Origin: Haloterrigena salifodinae | GTDB lineage: Archaea > Halobacteriota > Halobacteria > Halobacteriales > Natrialbaceae | Direction: 5' to 3' | Assembly (NCBI RefSeq): GCF_003977755.1 | Contig: NZ_RQWN01000002.1 | Location: 558,001-622,000 of the forward strand | Length of the DNA: 64,000 bases | Shown here: positions 25,532-33,681 of the stretch, piece after piece | How positions within the stretch are numbered: position 1 is the stretch's first letter | Layout of the letters: each line of letters starts with the position of its first letter | Notes under the pieces: model-generated | Seen by the model: only the letters and a program-made list of their open reading frames with translations | The model's database searches: none | Told to the model about the DNA's origin: nothing | Position numbers and translations under genes: made by a program

Positions 25532-26911
25532 TTACTCGTAGGGGTTCTCGACGACGACGGTCTCCTCGCGACCGGGGCCGACGCCGACGGCGTAGATGGG
25601 GACGTCGAGTTCGTCGCTGATGAACTCGAGGTAGGTGCGGGCGTTCTCGGGGATGGCGTCGTACCCCTCGTCGGCGACCTCGCTCCAGTCGACCTCGGGC
25701 CAGCCCTCGAAGCTCCGGAGGTTCGCCTCGCACCGGCCCCACTCCTCGGTCGTCGAGGGGATCGTTCGGACCTCCTCGCCGTCGAGTTCGTAGGTGTAGC
25801 CCACCTGTACCTCGTCGAGCCCCGCGAGCACGTCGATGTGGTTGACCGCGAGACCGGTGAAGCCGTTCGCGCGGGTGGCGTGGCGAAGCATCGGCAGGTC
25901 GAGCCAGCCGACGCGTCGGGGACGGCCGGTGACGGTACCGTACTCGCCGCCCTCGTCGCGGATGTACGTCGCGAGGTCCTCGTTTCGCCCCTCGGTCTCC
26001 TCGTCGTAGCCTGGCGTGTCACCGACGACGCCGCCGAGTTCGGTCGGAAGCGGACCGCTCCCGACGCGCGTGAGGTAGGCCTTGACGATCCCGATGATCT
26101 CTCCGTCGCCGACGACGCCGGGGCCGAGCCCCGTTCCCGTCGCGGCGCCACCTGCCGTCGGGTTCGACGACGTAACGTACGGGTAGTTGCCGTGGTCGAT
26201 GTCGATGAGCGTTCCCTGTGCGCCCTCGAACATGACGTTCTGTCCGTCGGCGATGGCGTCCGAGAGGAACGTGCCGGCGTTGACGGTCATATTCTCCTCC
26301 TCGAGGCGCTCGCCGAAGTCACGAAACTCCTCGTAGAGCGCGTCCACGTCGAACGCGTCGGGATCGTCGAGGTCGTCGACGTCGATGTCGTAGACCTCCT
26401 CGACGAGCGCGCGCTTCTGCGGGACGACATACTCGAGTCGCTCGCGGAGGACGTCGGGGTCCAGCAGGTCCCCGATGCGAACGCCGCGGCGCCCGGCCTT
26501 GTCCTCGTAGGTCGGCCCGATACCGCGGCCGGTTGTCCCGACCTCCTGGTCGGATTCGCTCTTCACGTCCTCCTCGATGCCGTCGAGGACGCGGTGGAAC
26601 GGCAGGATGGCGTGGGCGCGCTCCGCGATCCGGACATCTGGATCGAGTCCCTTCTCTTGAAGCGTGTTCAGTTCGTCGAACAGCGTTCGCAGATTGACGA
26701 CGCAGCCGTTACCGAGGACGCCGACCTTCCCCCGAACAGCGCCGGACGGGACGAGCGATAGTTTGTACTCCTCACCGTCGTGAACGACGGTGTGGCCTGC
26801 GTTGTCGCCGCCCTGATACCGGGCGACGACGTCAGCGGGGTCGCCATAGACGTCGACGACTCCGCCCTTGCCTTCGTCGCCGAGTTGCGACCCGACGATA
26901 GTGACGGTCAT
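25532..26911 (-). CDS. purA: Adenylosuccinate synthase
   Basis: 459 residues. It makes adenylosuccinate from IMP, aspartate and GTP in AMP synthesis. The N-terminal GTP loop GSQLGDEGKGGVVD, the catalytic Asp/His pair (GDEGKG, GHTVV), the TTGRGIGPTYEDKAGRRGVR switch region and the C-terminal VGVGPGREETVV guanine-binding segment are all present. The ATG at 26911 is the start, as it places MTVTIVGSQ at the N-terminus and has a TATA-like box 26-31 bases upstream. Confidence 0.96.
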   Translation of the reverse strand: MTVTIVGSQLGDEGKGGVVDVYGDPADVVARYQGGDNAGHTVVHDGEEYKLSLVPSGAVRGKVGVLGNGCVVNLRTLFDELNTLQEKGLDPDVRIAERAHAILPFHRVLDGIEEDVKSESDQEVGTTGRGIGPTYEDKAGRRGVRIGDLLDPDVLRERLEYVVPQKRALVEEVYDIDVDDLDDPDAFDVDALYEEFRDFGERLEEENMTVNAGTFLSDAIADGQNVMFEGAQGTLIDIDHGNYPYVTSSNPTAGGAATGTGLGPGVVGDGEIIGIVKAYLTRVGSGPLPTELGGVVGDTPGYDEETEGRNEDLATYIRDEGGEYGTVTGRPRRVGWLDLPMLRHATRANGFTGLAVNHIDVLAGLDEVQVGYTYELDGEEVRTIPSTTEEWGRCEANLRSFEGWPEVDWSEVADEGYDAIPENARTYLEFISDELDVPIYAVGVGPGREETVVVENPYE

Positions 26912-26936
26912 AACAGCGGCGGGTTCTTGCCGTGCC

Positions 26937-26942
26937 GATAAA
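26937..26942 (-). promoter_or_regulatory. TATA box of purA
   Basis: Reads TTTATC on the minus strand, about 28 bases before the purA ATG, so the mRNA is likely leaderless. Confidence 0.55.
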
Positions 26943-27234
26943 CAGATTACGGTATGGACGGGCCCCCGGAACGGGCTGTACACCGTCGCGAGTAGAGCCG
27001 CGAGACGATCCGGGTTCGAACGATACGCTCTTATCGGTGGCCGCGAGACCACACCTCGTGGTCGATCGCGTCCGGTCGGCGGGTCCAAATCCGAGTTCGA
27101 ATCCGGACGCGTTGCGAACGTTCATTAACGATTTCGGGGTTTCGGGCGCGGACCACCCACCGGAACCCGAAGCGTTAACTACTGACAGGAATGATCGTTC
27201 AGTTGAGAGTGGCCTGACAGTCGCCGAGAGTAAC

Positions 27235-27241
27235 TTTTAAA
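27235..27241 (+). promoter_or_regulatory. TATA box of the winged-helix regulator
   Basis: TTTTAAA, centred about 31 bases before the ATG at 27269, preceded by an A-rich BRE-like AGTAAC. Predicts a leader of only a few bases. Confidence 0.6.
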
Positions 27242-27268
27242 GGTCCCAAAGACAAGTTAACAAATGCC

Positions 27269-27574
27269 ATGATAGACCGACTTGAGAAGGAAGTTGATAT
27301 GCTGGAACGACATCTTCAGGTCCTGAAGATGGTCATCGAGAACGAGCCGATCGGAATCGTGAAGATGTCCAACGAGACGGGTTACCCCCACCACAAGGTC
27401 CGCTACTCCCTGCGCGTCCTCGAGGAGGAGAACCTCATCGAGCCCTCCAGTCAGGGTGCGATCAAGACCGAGCGCACCGCGGAGTTCGTCGACGAACTCG
27501 ACGACAAGCTCGACGACATCATGGACAAGCTCGACGGCATGAAGATCGAAGACGTCGCCGAAATCGAAGGCTAG
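27269..27574 (+). CDS. Conserved haloarchaeal winged-helix protein
   Basis: 101 residues, highly charged. A helical N-terminus (EKEVDMLERHLQVLKMVIEN) leads into a winged helix (IGIVKMSNETGYPHHKVRYS, recognition helix, then LRVLEEENLIEPSSQGAIKT) and an amphipathic C-terminal helix (FVDELDDKLDDIMDKLDGMK) likely to dimerise. It is a very conserved type among haloarchaea and reads as a DNA-binding regulator; target genes are unknown. The strong promoter fits an abundant protein. Confidence 0.78.
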   Translation: MIDRLEKEVDMLERHLQVLKMVIENEPIGIVKMSNETGYPHHKVRYSLRVLEEENLIEPSSQGAIKTERTAEFVDELDDKLDDIMDKLDGMKIEDVAEIEG

Positions 27575-27854
27575 TCTCTCTCCCCACGCTCTCGATACGC
27601 GCCGCCCGAACGGTTCGAGTCGCTTCGAGGCTCGGGGAAACGTTTTGCCGCGCGAGCCGCCCGTCCGACCGCCACGGCACGCCGACCGCGACGGATCGAC
27701 CGGACCGGTCGACTACCTCCGGTTTTCGCACAGCTACGCACCGCTAACAGTCGCGACGTTATTCGGCAGCACTACTGCGAAAGCGTCGTCAATACGTGTC
27801 CGACGACGAGCGGAAAACGGCGTTCTGAAACGGTGATAGCTGCCCGCGGCCCGC

Positions 27855-30569
27855 CTACAACTCGGGGACGTTCATGTGGAACCCTTCGGAACGGGACTCG
27901 ACCAGACAGAGGTGATAGCCCGTCTTCCGGGAGAGGTTGACGTAACTCATCTTCGAGCCGCGGCTCAGCAGCCCCCCGCTGGTCGCCTGCTCGGCCACCT
28001 CGAGCGCGCCGGGTTCGAAGTAACTCGAGGTGACGACGACCGCCGCCGCCAGGTCCGGATAGTTGGCCTTGACCGCCGAGGCGGCCTCCTCCATCTCCTC
28101 GAGCATCCCCTGTGTCGCGGGCTCGCGCGAGTCGTTCAGGTTCGCGACCAGCAGCGGGTTCCCCATCTTGTCGAAGGCGACGACGTCGAAGCGGACCTGC
28201 TCGGGGACGTCCTCGGTCTCGTCGTCCTGCAGCGAGATCGTCGCGTCCAGTTCGGCGCGGTCGATCTGCGGGATCGCGTCGTAGAGATCGCCCAGCCCGT
28301 CGGCGTTGCCGGTGTCGCGAATCTCGAACAGAACGGTGCTGGTGAGCCAATCGACGAACCGGTGTTCCATCGTCCCGGCGAGGAACTCCTCGTAAGGCTG
28401 ACCGTCGACGGCTACGTCGGCTGCGTCGAACCCAGTGTGGTGCTCGAGTCGCAGGTTCGCGGCGACGTCCGAACGGTCGCTCTCGCCGCCGTGAGCCGAC
28501 TCGAGGGTCGGCTGGCTCTTCGAGGCGTACCGCACGAAGAGGTTCGTGTCGGCCAGCGCCCGGTCGGCCGAGAGCTGCGTGCTCGCGGCCGCCGTCGCCT
28601 CGGTCCCGGTGTCGGCCTCGCGGGCTCGCTCCAGTTCGGTCTCGAGTTCCTCGATCCGGGACCGAAGGCGGTCGATCGTCGAGGAGAGTTCCTCGTTTTC
28701 CGACTGCAGCCGATCGCGTTCGGCCTCGAGTTCCTCGGCCGCGGCGACGAGTTCGTCGCGTTGCTCTTCGAGCGTCTCGACGCGCTCCTCGAGTTCGGCT
28801 ACGCGGTCGTCGTTGGCGTCGCTCGCTTCAGCAGCCGCCGGGCCGGCGTCGGCGCTGGACCCGCCGCTGGGGGCGTCGGCCCGCTCTGCTTTCTGCGGCC
28901 GGCGCTTCCGGGCGGCGTTGGTCTCCTGTGGCTGCCGGCTCGACTGCTGTCGCGTCGCCTCCCCGGCTGTCCGGCGGCGCTGGCCGTTCTGATCCGTTTC
29001 GGTCTCGCGGCGCGCGCGGCTCCGCTGGCCCGTCTCGGCGCGGCTGGCCGCCCGACTCGAGTCGTCGGACTGGCTGTTGTCCGGATCGATCGACGGAATG
29101 CTGCGCGTCTCGCGCCACTGCGCTTCCTGATCGAACCGTTCGTCGGTCTCCTCGGCGTCCTCGGCGTCCGGCTCCGGAGCCGCCGTCACCGCCGGCTCTG
29201 CCGTTGCGGCTGTGGTCGGGTCCGGTTTGGATGTCGCGGCATCCGTCGGATCCGACTTCGGAACGGCGTCCGCCGTCGCCCCAGCGTCAGCCGCTCCGGC
29301 GTCGTCGTCCGACGGCGAGTCCGCGACGTCGTCTTCGGTCCAGGAGATGTCGTTTTGCTCGAGTTGCTCTGCGGCAGCTTCGACCTCGGCGAGGTCCGGA
29401 CTGGTGCCGGCGGTGGCCCCCGTCTCAGCGTCGGGCTCGGCATCGGCATCGGCATCGGCGTCGGCGTCGGACGCCGAACGGGCTCGAGCGCCCTCGTCGA
29501 CGGTCTCGGTCCGTGCTTCGGTCGTCGTCTCCGCCGGCTGGGTTCGATCGTCCGCCGACGGCCGGTCGCGTTCGTCGACCGACTCGGCTGCGTCGACCGG
29601 TTCGTCCGCGACCGATCGATCGCCGACGGCGCCGACCGGCTCGGCCGCGTCGGCCGACTCCGCGTCGGTGATCCCGCTTGAGGCGGGGTCCGAGTCGAGC
29701 GGCTCCGCGTCGGTCGCGGTGATCCCCGACGGCTCGGTCGATGGGTCGCTGTCGGGCGCGTCCGCCGCGGCGTCGTCGGTCGTCGTGCCGCCGATCGTGA
29801 CGTCCTCGAGCGGCGCGCTCGCGGCTCCGTCGGCCTCGGTCTCGGTCTCAGTCTCGGCGGGGCCGGGCTCCGGCTCCGAGCCGGAGATGTCGATCGAGTC
29901 GAGGGCCGACTCGGTCGGATCGGCGCTCGGTTCGGCCCGCGCGTCGGCGGCGCCGGAGTTCGCTCCCGTCGCGGGACTCGAGTTGCCGGCGTTTCCGTCG
30001 CTGGCGTCGCTCGCGCTCGAGTCCGGTTGCGTTCCCGGAACGTCGGTGACCTCGATCTCGACGTCGCGAACCTCGTAGATCCCGACCTCGTCTGCGGCCC
30101 GTTCGAACGCCTCGTCGCCAGTGAAGAGGCGTTCGGCGTTCCCGACGTAGGCGGCAGCCATCCGGCGACCGCCGTAGTAGACGGCGTAGTAATCGCCGCT
30201 GAGGACGTTCTCGCTCAATTCGACGTAGCCCGTAAACGAGCCGCTCTGGAGGGTCTCGTCGACCTCTCGGAGCGGCGTCTCGTTGGTGTAGTACTTTGCT
30301 CGCGTCTCGCCGCCGTGCTCTTCCATCGTACAGAGCAGCGGGAGCGCGGGATCAGGTGCCTCGTAGCGGGTGCCCGACGCGGCCTCGAAGTCCTCGATAG
30401 CGCCATCGAGGACTCCGACGATGCGGCCGTTTAACATGAACAGCCACGTGCCGGCGGCGGAGACGGCGCCGGAGAAATCGGCGTCGGCGAGATCGGAGAG
30501 ACCGTCGTAGCCGCCGCTGAACGGGCGGAAATCCCATTGTTCGACGCGCTCTTGCGTGCGCGGTTCCAT
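27855..30569 (-). CDS. Long acidic coiled-coil protein of haloarchaea
   Basis: 904 residues. Residues 1-180 form a conserved alpha/beta domain (WDFRPFSGGYDGLSDLADAD, GDYYAVYYGGRRMAAAYVGN). Residues about 180-600 are disordered and extremely rich in Asp, Glu, Ala, Ser and Thr with few hydrophobics. About 600-670 is a coiled coil (ELEERVETLEEQRDELVAAA). The last 210 residues are a folded domain with an alternating strand pattern (VRFDVVAFDKMGNPLLVANL, AAAVVVTSSYFEPG) that resembles the core of PD-(D/E)XK nuclease-like folds but lacks the catalytic E-x-K. It ends with a strand containing HLCLVESRSEGFHMNVPEL. Function unknown. Stands alone. Confidence 0.7.
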   Translation of the reverse strand: MEPRTQERVEQWDFRPFSGGYDGLSDLADADFSGAVSAAGTWLFMLNGRIVGVLDGAIEDFEAASGTRYEAPDPALPLLCTMEEHGGETRAKYYTNETPLREVDETLQSGSFTGYVELSENVLSGDYYAVYYGGRRMAAAYVGNAERLFTGDEAFERAADEVGIYEVRDVEIEVTDVPGTQPDSSASDASDGNAGNSSPATGANSGAADARAEPSADPTESALDSIDISGSEPEPGPAETETETEADGAASAPLEDVTIGGTTTDDAAADAPDSDPSTEPSGITATDAEPLDSDPASSGITDAESADAAEPVGAVGDRSVADEPVDAAESVDERDRPSADDRTQPAETTTEARTETVDEGARARSASDADADADADAEPDAETGATAGTSPDLAEVEAAAEQLEQNDISWTEDDVADSPSDDDAGAADAGATADAVPKSDPTDAATSKPDPTTAATAEPAVTAAPEPDAEDAEETDERFDQEAQWRETRSIPSIDPDNSQSDDSSRAASRAETGQRSRARRETETDQNGQRRRTAGEATRQQSSRQPQETNAARKRRPQKAERADAPSGGSSADAGPAAAEASDANDDRVAELEERVETLEEQRDELVAAAEELEAERDRLQSENEELSSTIDRLRSRIEELETELERAREADTGTEATAAASTQLSADRALADTNLFVRYASKSQPTLESAHGGESDRSDVAANLRLEHHTGFDAADVAVDGQPYEEFLAGTMEHRFVDWLTSTVLFEIRDTGNADGLGDLYDAIPQIDRAELDATISLQDDETEDVPEQVRFDVVAFDKMGNPLLVANLNDSREPATQGMLEEMEEAASAVKANYPDLAAAVVVTSSYFEPGALEVAEQATSGGLLSRGSKMSYVNLSRKTGYHLCLVESRSEGFHMNVPEL

Positions 30570-30680
30570 ACCACAACAAGCGGGAACCGCACCAAATACG
30601 TTTCGCCTAGATACAGTCTGCTTTTAGATACTGTCTCCGTTACTTCGAGGAGATCGGTGCCGGTCGCGGCGGAGCGTCGA

Positions 30681-30959
30681 TCAGATTTTGGACTCGGCGT
30701 CCTCGGCGAGTTCCTTCATCCGCTTGCCGATCCGGCCAGCGCTCGAGAACTCGTCCTCGCTCATTCCCTTCGCCAAGGCGTTGCCGAGCACGAAGACGGC
30801 GTGTTTGTGCTCGCTTTTCGATTTGTGGACGTGGGAGGGATCGACGTCCAACTGGCGGTACGGCTCGAACAGTTCCTCATCGACGTCCTCCCGCTGGGCG
30901 AAGTACTCCATAATGACGACGAGTTCTTCGTGTAGCTCGAGGAGTTCGTCTTTATGCAT
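30681..30959 (-). CDS. UPF0058 family protein
   Basis: 92 residues, all helical: MHKDELLELHEELVVIMEYF, then PSHVHKSKSEHKHAVFVLGN with a cluster of His and Lys, and a C-terminal helix. This family is archaeal, very conserved in haloarchaea and of unknown role; the His cluster could bind metal. Single gene. Confidence 0.88.
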   Translation of the reverse strand: MHKDELLELHEELVVIMEYFAQREDVDEELFEPYRQLDVDPSHVHKSKSEHKHAVFVLGNALAKGMSEDEFSSAGRIGKRMKELAEDAESKI

Positions 30960-31028
30960 GGTCGCGTATACGAAGGGTTCGGGCTTAAGCGTTGTGTGCG
31001 AGACAGGTACAATACCCGAACGGAGCGC

Positions 31029-31706
31029 TCAGTCCGCCGATTTCTCCCGATTGGAGGAGTCCCGTCGATACCGCTCCGCGGCCAGTGCGAACACCCAGCT
31101 TCCGAAGGCGACGGCCGCGACGAATTCTGGGATGGCGAACCACGCCGACGGCCCCTCGGCGCCGGCGCGGCTCGCGAGCCACCCGAGCCAACAGAGCGGG
31201 TGGACGATGCCGAGCCAGACGGAGACGAGACCGAGTCGGACGTCGCCGGCGAGCACGAGTCCGCTTCCGTACACCCACTGTGCAAACGGCGCGATCCCGA
31301 AGAACAGTAGGGCGACCGGCGTGTGGAATTCGGTGTCGAGATAGAACGCGTCGTGACCGAGGAAGAAGACGCCGATACCGACCAGGGCGGCCGTCGCCGC
31401 CCACAGCAGGGCGGCGCCGAGGCGCTCGAGGCCGTTCCGTGCCGCCAGCCAGAGCCGCCAGCCGAAGGGGACGCCCAGCAAGCCGCCGAGGATCAGCCCG
31501 CCGTTGAACAGCGGAAAGGTCTGGGTCTCGTAGCGCCCCATCTCCGAGAGCGCTCGAGCGCGCCAGGAGAACGTCTCCGGGGCGGCCACCAGCGTCGCGA
31601 GCACGATCGCGCCGAGGGCGACGACGGGGGCGGCGAGCCCGCACGCCGTCGCGGCGCGTCGCCGGGAGAGCGCGTCCATGCGTTCGAAATTACGCGAGGC
31701 GGACAT
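31029..31706 (-). CDS. DUF998 membrane protein
   Basis: 225 residues with about six membrane helices (ACGLAAPVVALGAIVLATLV; FNGGLILGGLLGVPFGWRLW; ALLWAATAALVGIGVFFLGH and others). The FSWRARALSEMG stretch after helix 1 and the conserved HDAFYLDTEFHTPVALLFFG segment fit DUF998, a widespread polytopic family without known function. Two ATGs are possible (31706 and 31679); the first is used. It lies downstream of the ABC ATPase gene on the same strand, about 56 bases away, and might be cotranscribed. Confidence 0.78.
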   Translation of the reverse strand: MSASRNFERMDALSRRRAATACGLAAPVVALGAIVLATLVAAPETFSWRARALSEMGRYETQTFPLFNGGLILGGLLGVPFGWRLWLAARNGLERLGAALLWAATAALVGIGVFFLGHDAFYLDTEFHTPVALLFFGIAPFAQWVYGSGLVLAGDVRLGLVSVWLGIVHPLCWLGWLASRAGAEGPSAWFAIPEFVAAVAFGSWVFALAAERYRRDSSNREKSAD

Positions 31707-31762
31707 CAAGCTGTCCCCACCGGAGACCGAGACGGAACAAGGGATTCGGGCGACGGCGGAAC

Positions 31763-32884
31763 TCAGTCTGCGGGGAACCAGGCGAGGTCGTGGTCGGCGG
31801 TGACGCGGACGGCGACGCGTTCGCCGACGTCGATCCGGTCGGCGTGGTTGTGCATACACTCGAGGGTCTCGCCCGATTCGAGTTCGACGCGGTAGAGCGC
31901 GGTCGGCCCGAGATACCGCCGGTAAACGACGCGACCGTCGGCCGCTCCGCTGTCGGCCGGCGCGGCCGTCACGTCGTCGGGACGGACGAGCAGATCGACG
32001 GTTGCACCGTCGTGTCGTCCGGTCAGGTCAGTAACGGCGTCGCGGCGGACGCGACCGATGGCGGTGTCGACGCCGTCGGCGCGGACCTCGCCCGCGAGGA
32101 AGCTGGCGTGACCGAGAAAGCCGGCGACGAAGCGGGAGTCCGGCCGCTGGAAAACCGTCTGGGGTCGATTGATCTGTTCGATACCGCCGTCGCACAGTAC
32201 GGCGACGCGGTCCGAGATCGACAGCGCCTCCTCCTGGTCGTGGGTCACGGAGACCGCGGTGACGCCGGTCTCCGTGATGATCCGGCGGACCTCCTCGCGC
32301 ATCTCCACGCGGAGGCCGGCGTCCAGATTCGAGAACGGCTCGTCGAGCAACAGCAGCTCCGGTTCGGGCGCGAGCGCGCGGGCCAGCGCGATCCGCTGTT
32401 GCTGGCCGCCGGAGAGTTCGTCCGGATAGGCGCCGCCCTGAGTCTCGAGGCCGACGAGGTCAAGCAGTTCGTCGACGCGCGCGTCGCGTTCCCGCTCGTC
32501 CCGGTCCCGGAGGCCGAAAGCGACGTTCTCGCGGGCAGTCAGATGGGGAAACAGCGCGAACTCCTGGAAGACGACGCCGACGTCGCGTTCTTCCGGCGGA
32601 ACGAACCGATCGGCCCCCGTGACGCGCTCGCCCTGGAGATCGATCCGGCCGGCGTCGGGTCGCTCGAGGCCGGCGACGAGACGAAGCGTCGTCGTCTTGC
32701 CACAGCCCGACGGACCCAGCAGCGTCAGGATCTCGCCCTCGCGGACCGACAGCGAGAGGTCCGAGATGACCGTCTCGGCGCCGTAGCGCTTGGCGACGCT
32801 CTCGAGTTCGAGCACCGTGTCGCCGCTCCCGAGAGCCGGTCGTCGATCGCCGGTCGCCGTCGTGTGTAGTTGTCCGTTCGCCAT
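31763..32884 (-). CDS. ABC transporter ATP-binding protein, PotA/FbpC-like, orphan
   Basis: 373 residues. Walker A GPSGCGKTT (57-65), Q-loop VVFQEFALFPHL, signature LSGGQQQR (147-154), Walker B LLLLDEPFSNLDA and the H-loop VSVTHDQEEAL are all present, followed by a C-terminal TOBE domain of about 130 residues as in iron, spermidine and thiamine importers. The start at 32884 is preferred because GGGGAG lies just before it; an ATG six codons upstream is also possible. No permease or binding protein gene is adjacent, so it must serve a transporter encoded elsewhere. Confidence 0.88.
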   Translation of the reverse strand: MANGQLHTTATGDRRPALGSGDTVLELESVAKRYGAETVISDLSLSVREGEILTLLGPSGCGKTTTLRLVAGLERPDAGRIDLQGERVTGADRFVPPEERDVGVVFQEFALFPHLTARENVAFGLRDRDERERDARVDELLDLVGLETQGGAYPDELSGGQQQRIALARALAPEPELLLLDEPFSNLDAGLRVEMREEVRRIITETGVTAVSVTHDQEEALSISDRVAVLCDGGIEQINRPQTVFQRPDSRFVAGFLGHASFLAGEVRADGVDTAIGRVRRDAVTDLTGRHDGATVDLLVRPDDVTAAPADSGAADGRVVYRRYLGPTALYRVELESGETLECMHNHADRIDVGERVAVRVTADHDLAWFPAD

Positions 32885-32976
32885 CGATCGCTCCCCTGGC
32901 ATCCGTCGGTCTCTACTCGATTGGAACGTCGATAAAACCCGTATAGCTGCCGGTCAGTTCCGAGCGGGTGGGAATT

Positions 32977-33447
32977 CTAGAGTTCGACGCCGCTGGGGAT
33001 CAGGCTGTGTTGGCGAAGCAGGTTGCCTTCGTCGTCGTAGACGAGAAAGGTCCGTTTGTCGTAGGTGACGAAGCTGTCGCCGTCGAGCGTGATTTCGACC
33101 TCGTAGCGGCCGTCGTCCTCGGTCGCGTCCTCCCCGTAGCCCCGGGCCGCCTGAATGAACTGGAGGACGTCGTCGGCGTCCTCGTTGAGTTCGAGAATGA
33201 ACTCGCCGGTGACCCGGTTGGTCACACTGACGACGCCCGCGGTGTCGGTATCCAGCGGTTCCTGTAGTCGGAGTGCGACGTCGGTCTCCGCCGCCTCGAG
33301 AACGTCGCCGTTGGGGCCGGTAAGGCGCTCGCGAAGCATCGTCTCCGGGCCGGTAAAGTCGATCGATACCGAGGGTTTGCTCGGTTCGCCGTCGGTTTCG
33401 ACCCAGTCGATATTGCTGACGTTTAATGTGAAATGCTCGCGCCTCAT
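32977..33447 (-). CDS. DUF5793-like haloarchaeal protein
   Basis: 156 residues beginning MRREHFTLNVSNIDWVETDG. The protein is beta-rich, acidic, lacks Cys and has no signal peptide. The segments ETDVALRLQEPLDTDTAGVV and FVTYDKRTFLVYDDEGNLLR suggest two related beta domains. It matches a family seen throughout haloarchaea and labelled only as a domain of unknown function; DUF5793 is a probable but not certain name. It is divergent from the pilus genes. Confidence 0.65.
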   Translation of the reverse strand: MRREHFTLNVSNIDWVETDGEPSKPSVSIDFTGPETMLRERLTGPNGDVLEAAETDVALRLQEPLDTDTAGVVSVTNRVTGEFILELNEDADDVLQFIQAARGYGEDATEDDGRYEVEITLDGDSFVTYDKRTFLVYDDEGNLLRQHSLIPSGVEL

Positions 33448-33681
33448 TCCGTACCCCTCGCTTCGCACTCACACCGTATCAACGTAACGCACGACCGGTT
33501 ACCGATTCGGCCGATCGATTCCCCGACGTCGGCGGGGCGCACGCCGCCGACTCGCTCGAGCACCGATCGAACGGCCATCTCACTTATGCCCCTCGCCGCG
33601 CGACATGCCACGAGAACGACCCCGCTCGCGAGCCGCGTCGACGCCGCGGTTTACGTCCGACGCTCGCGAGCCGACTTCATC

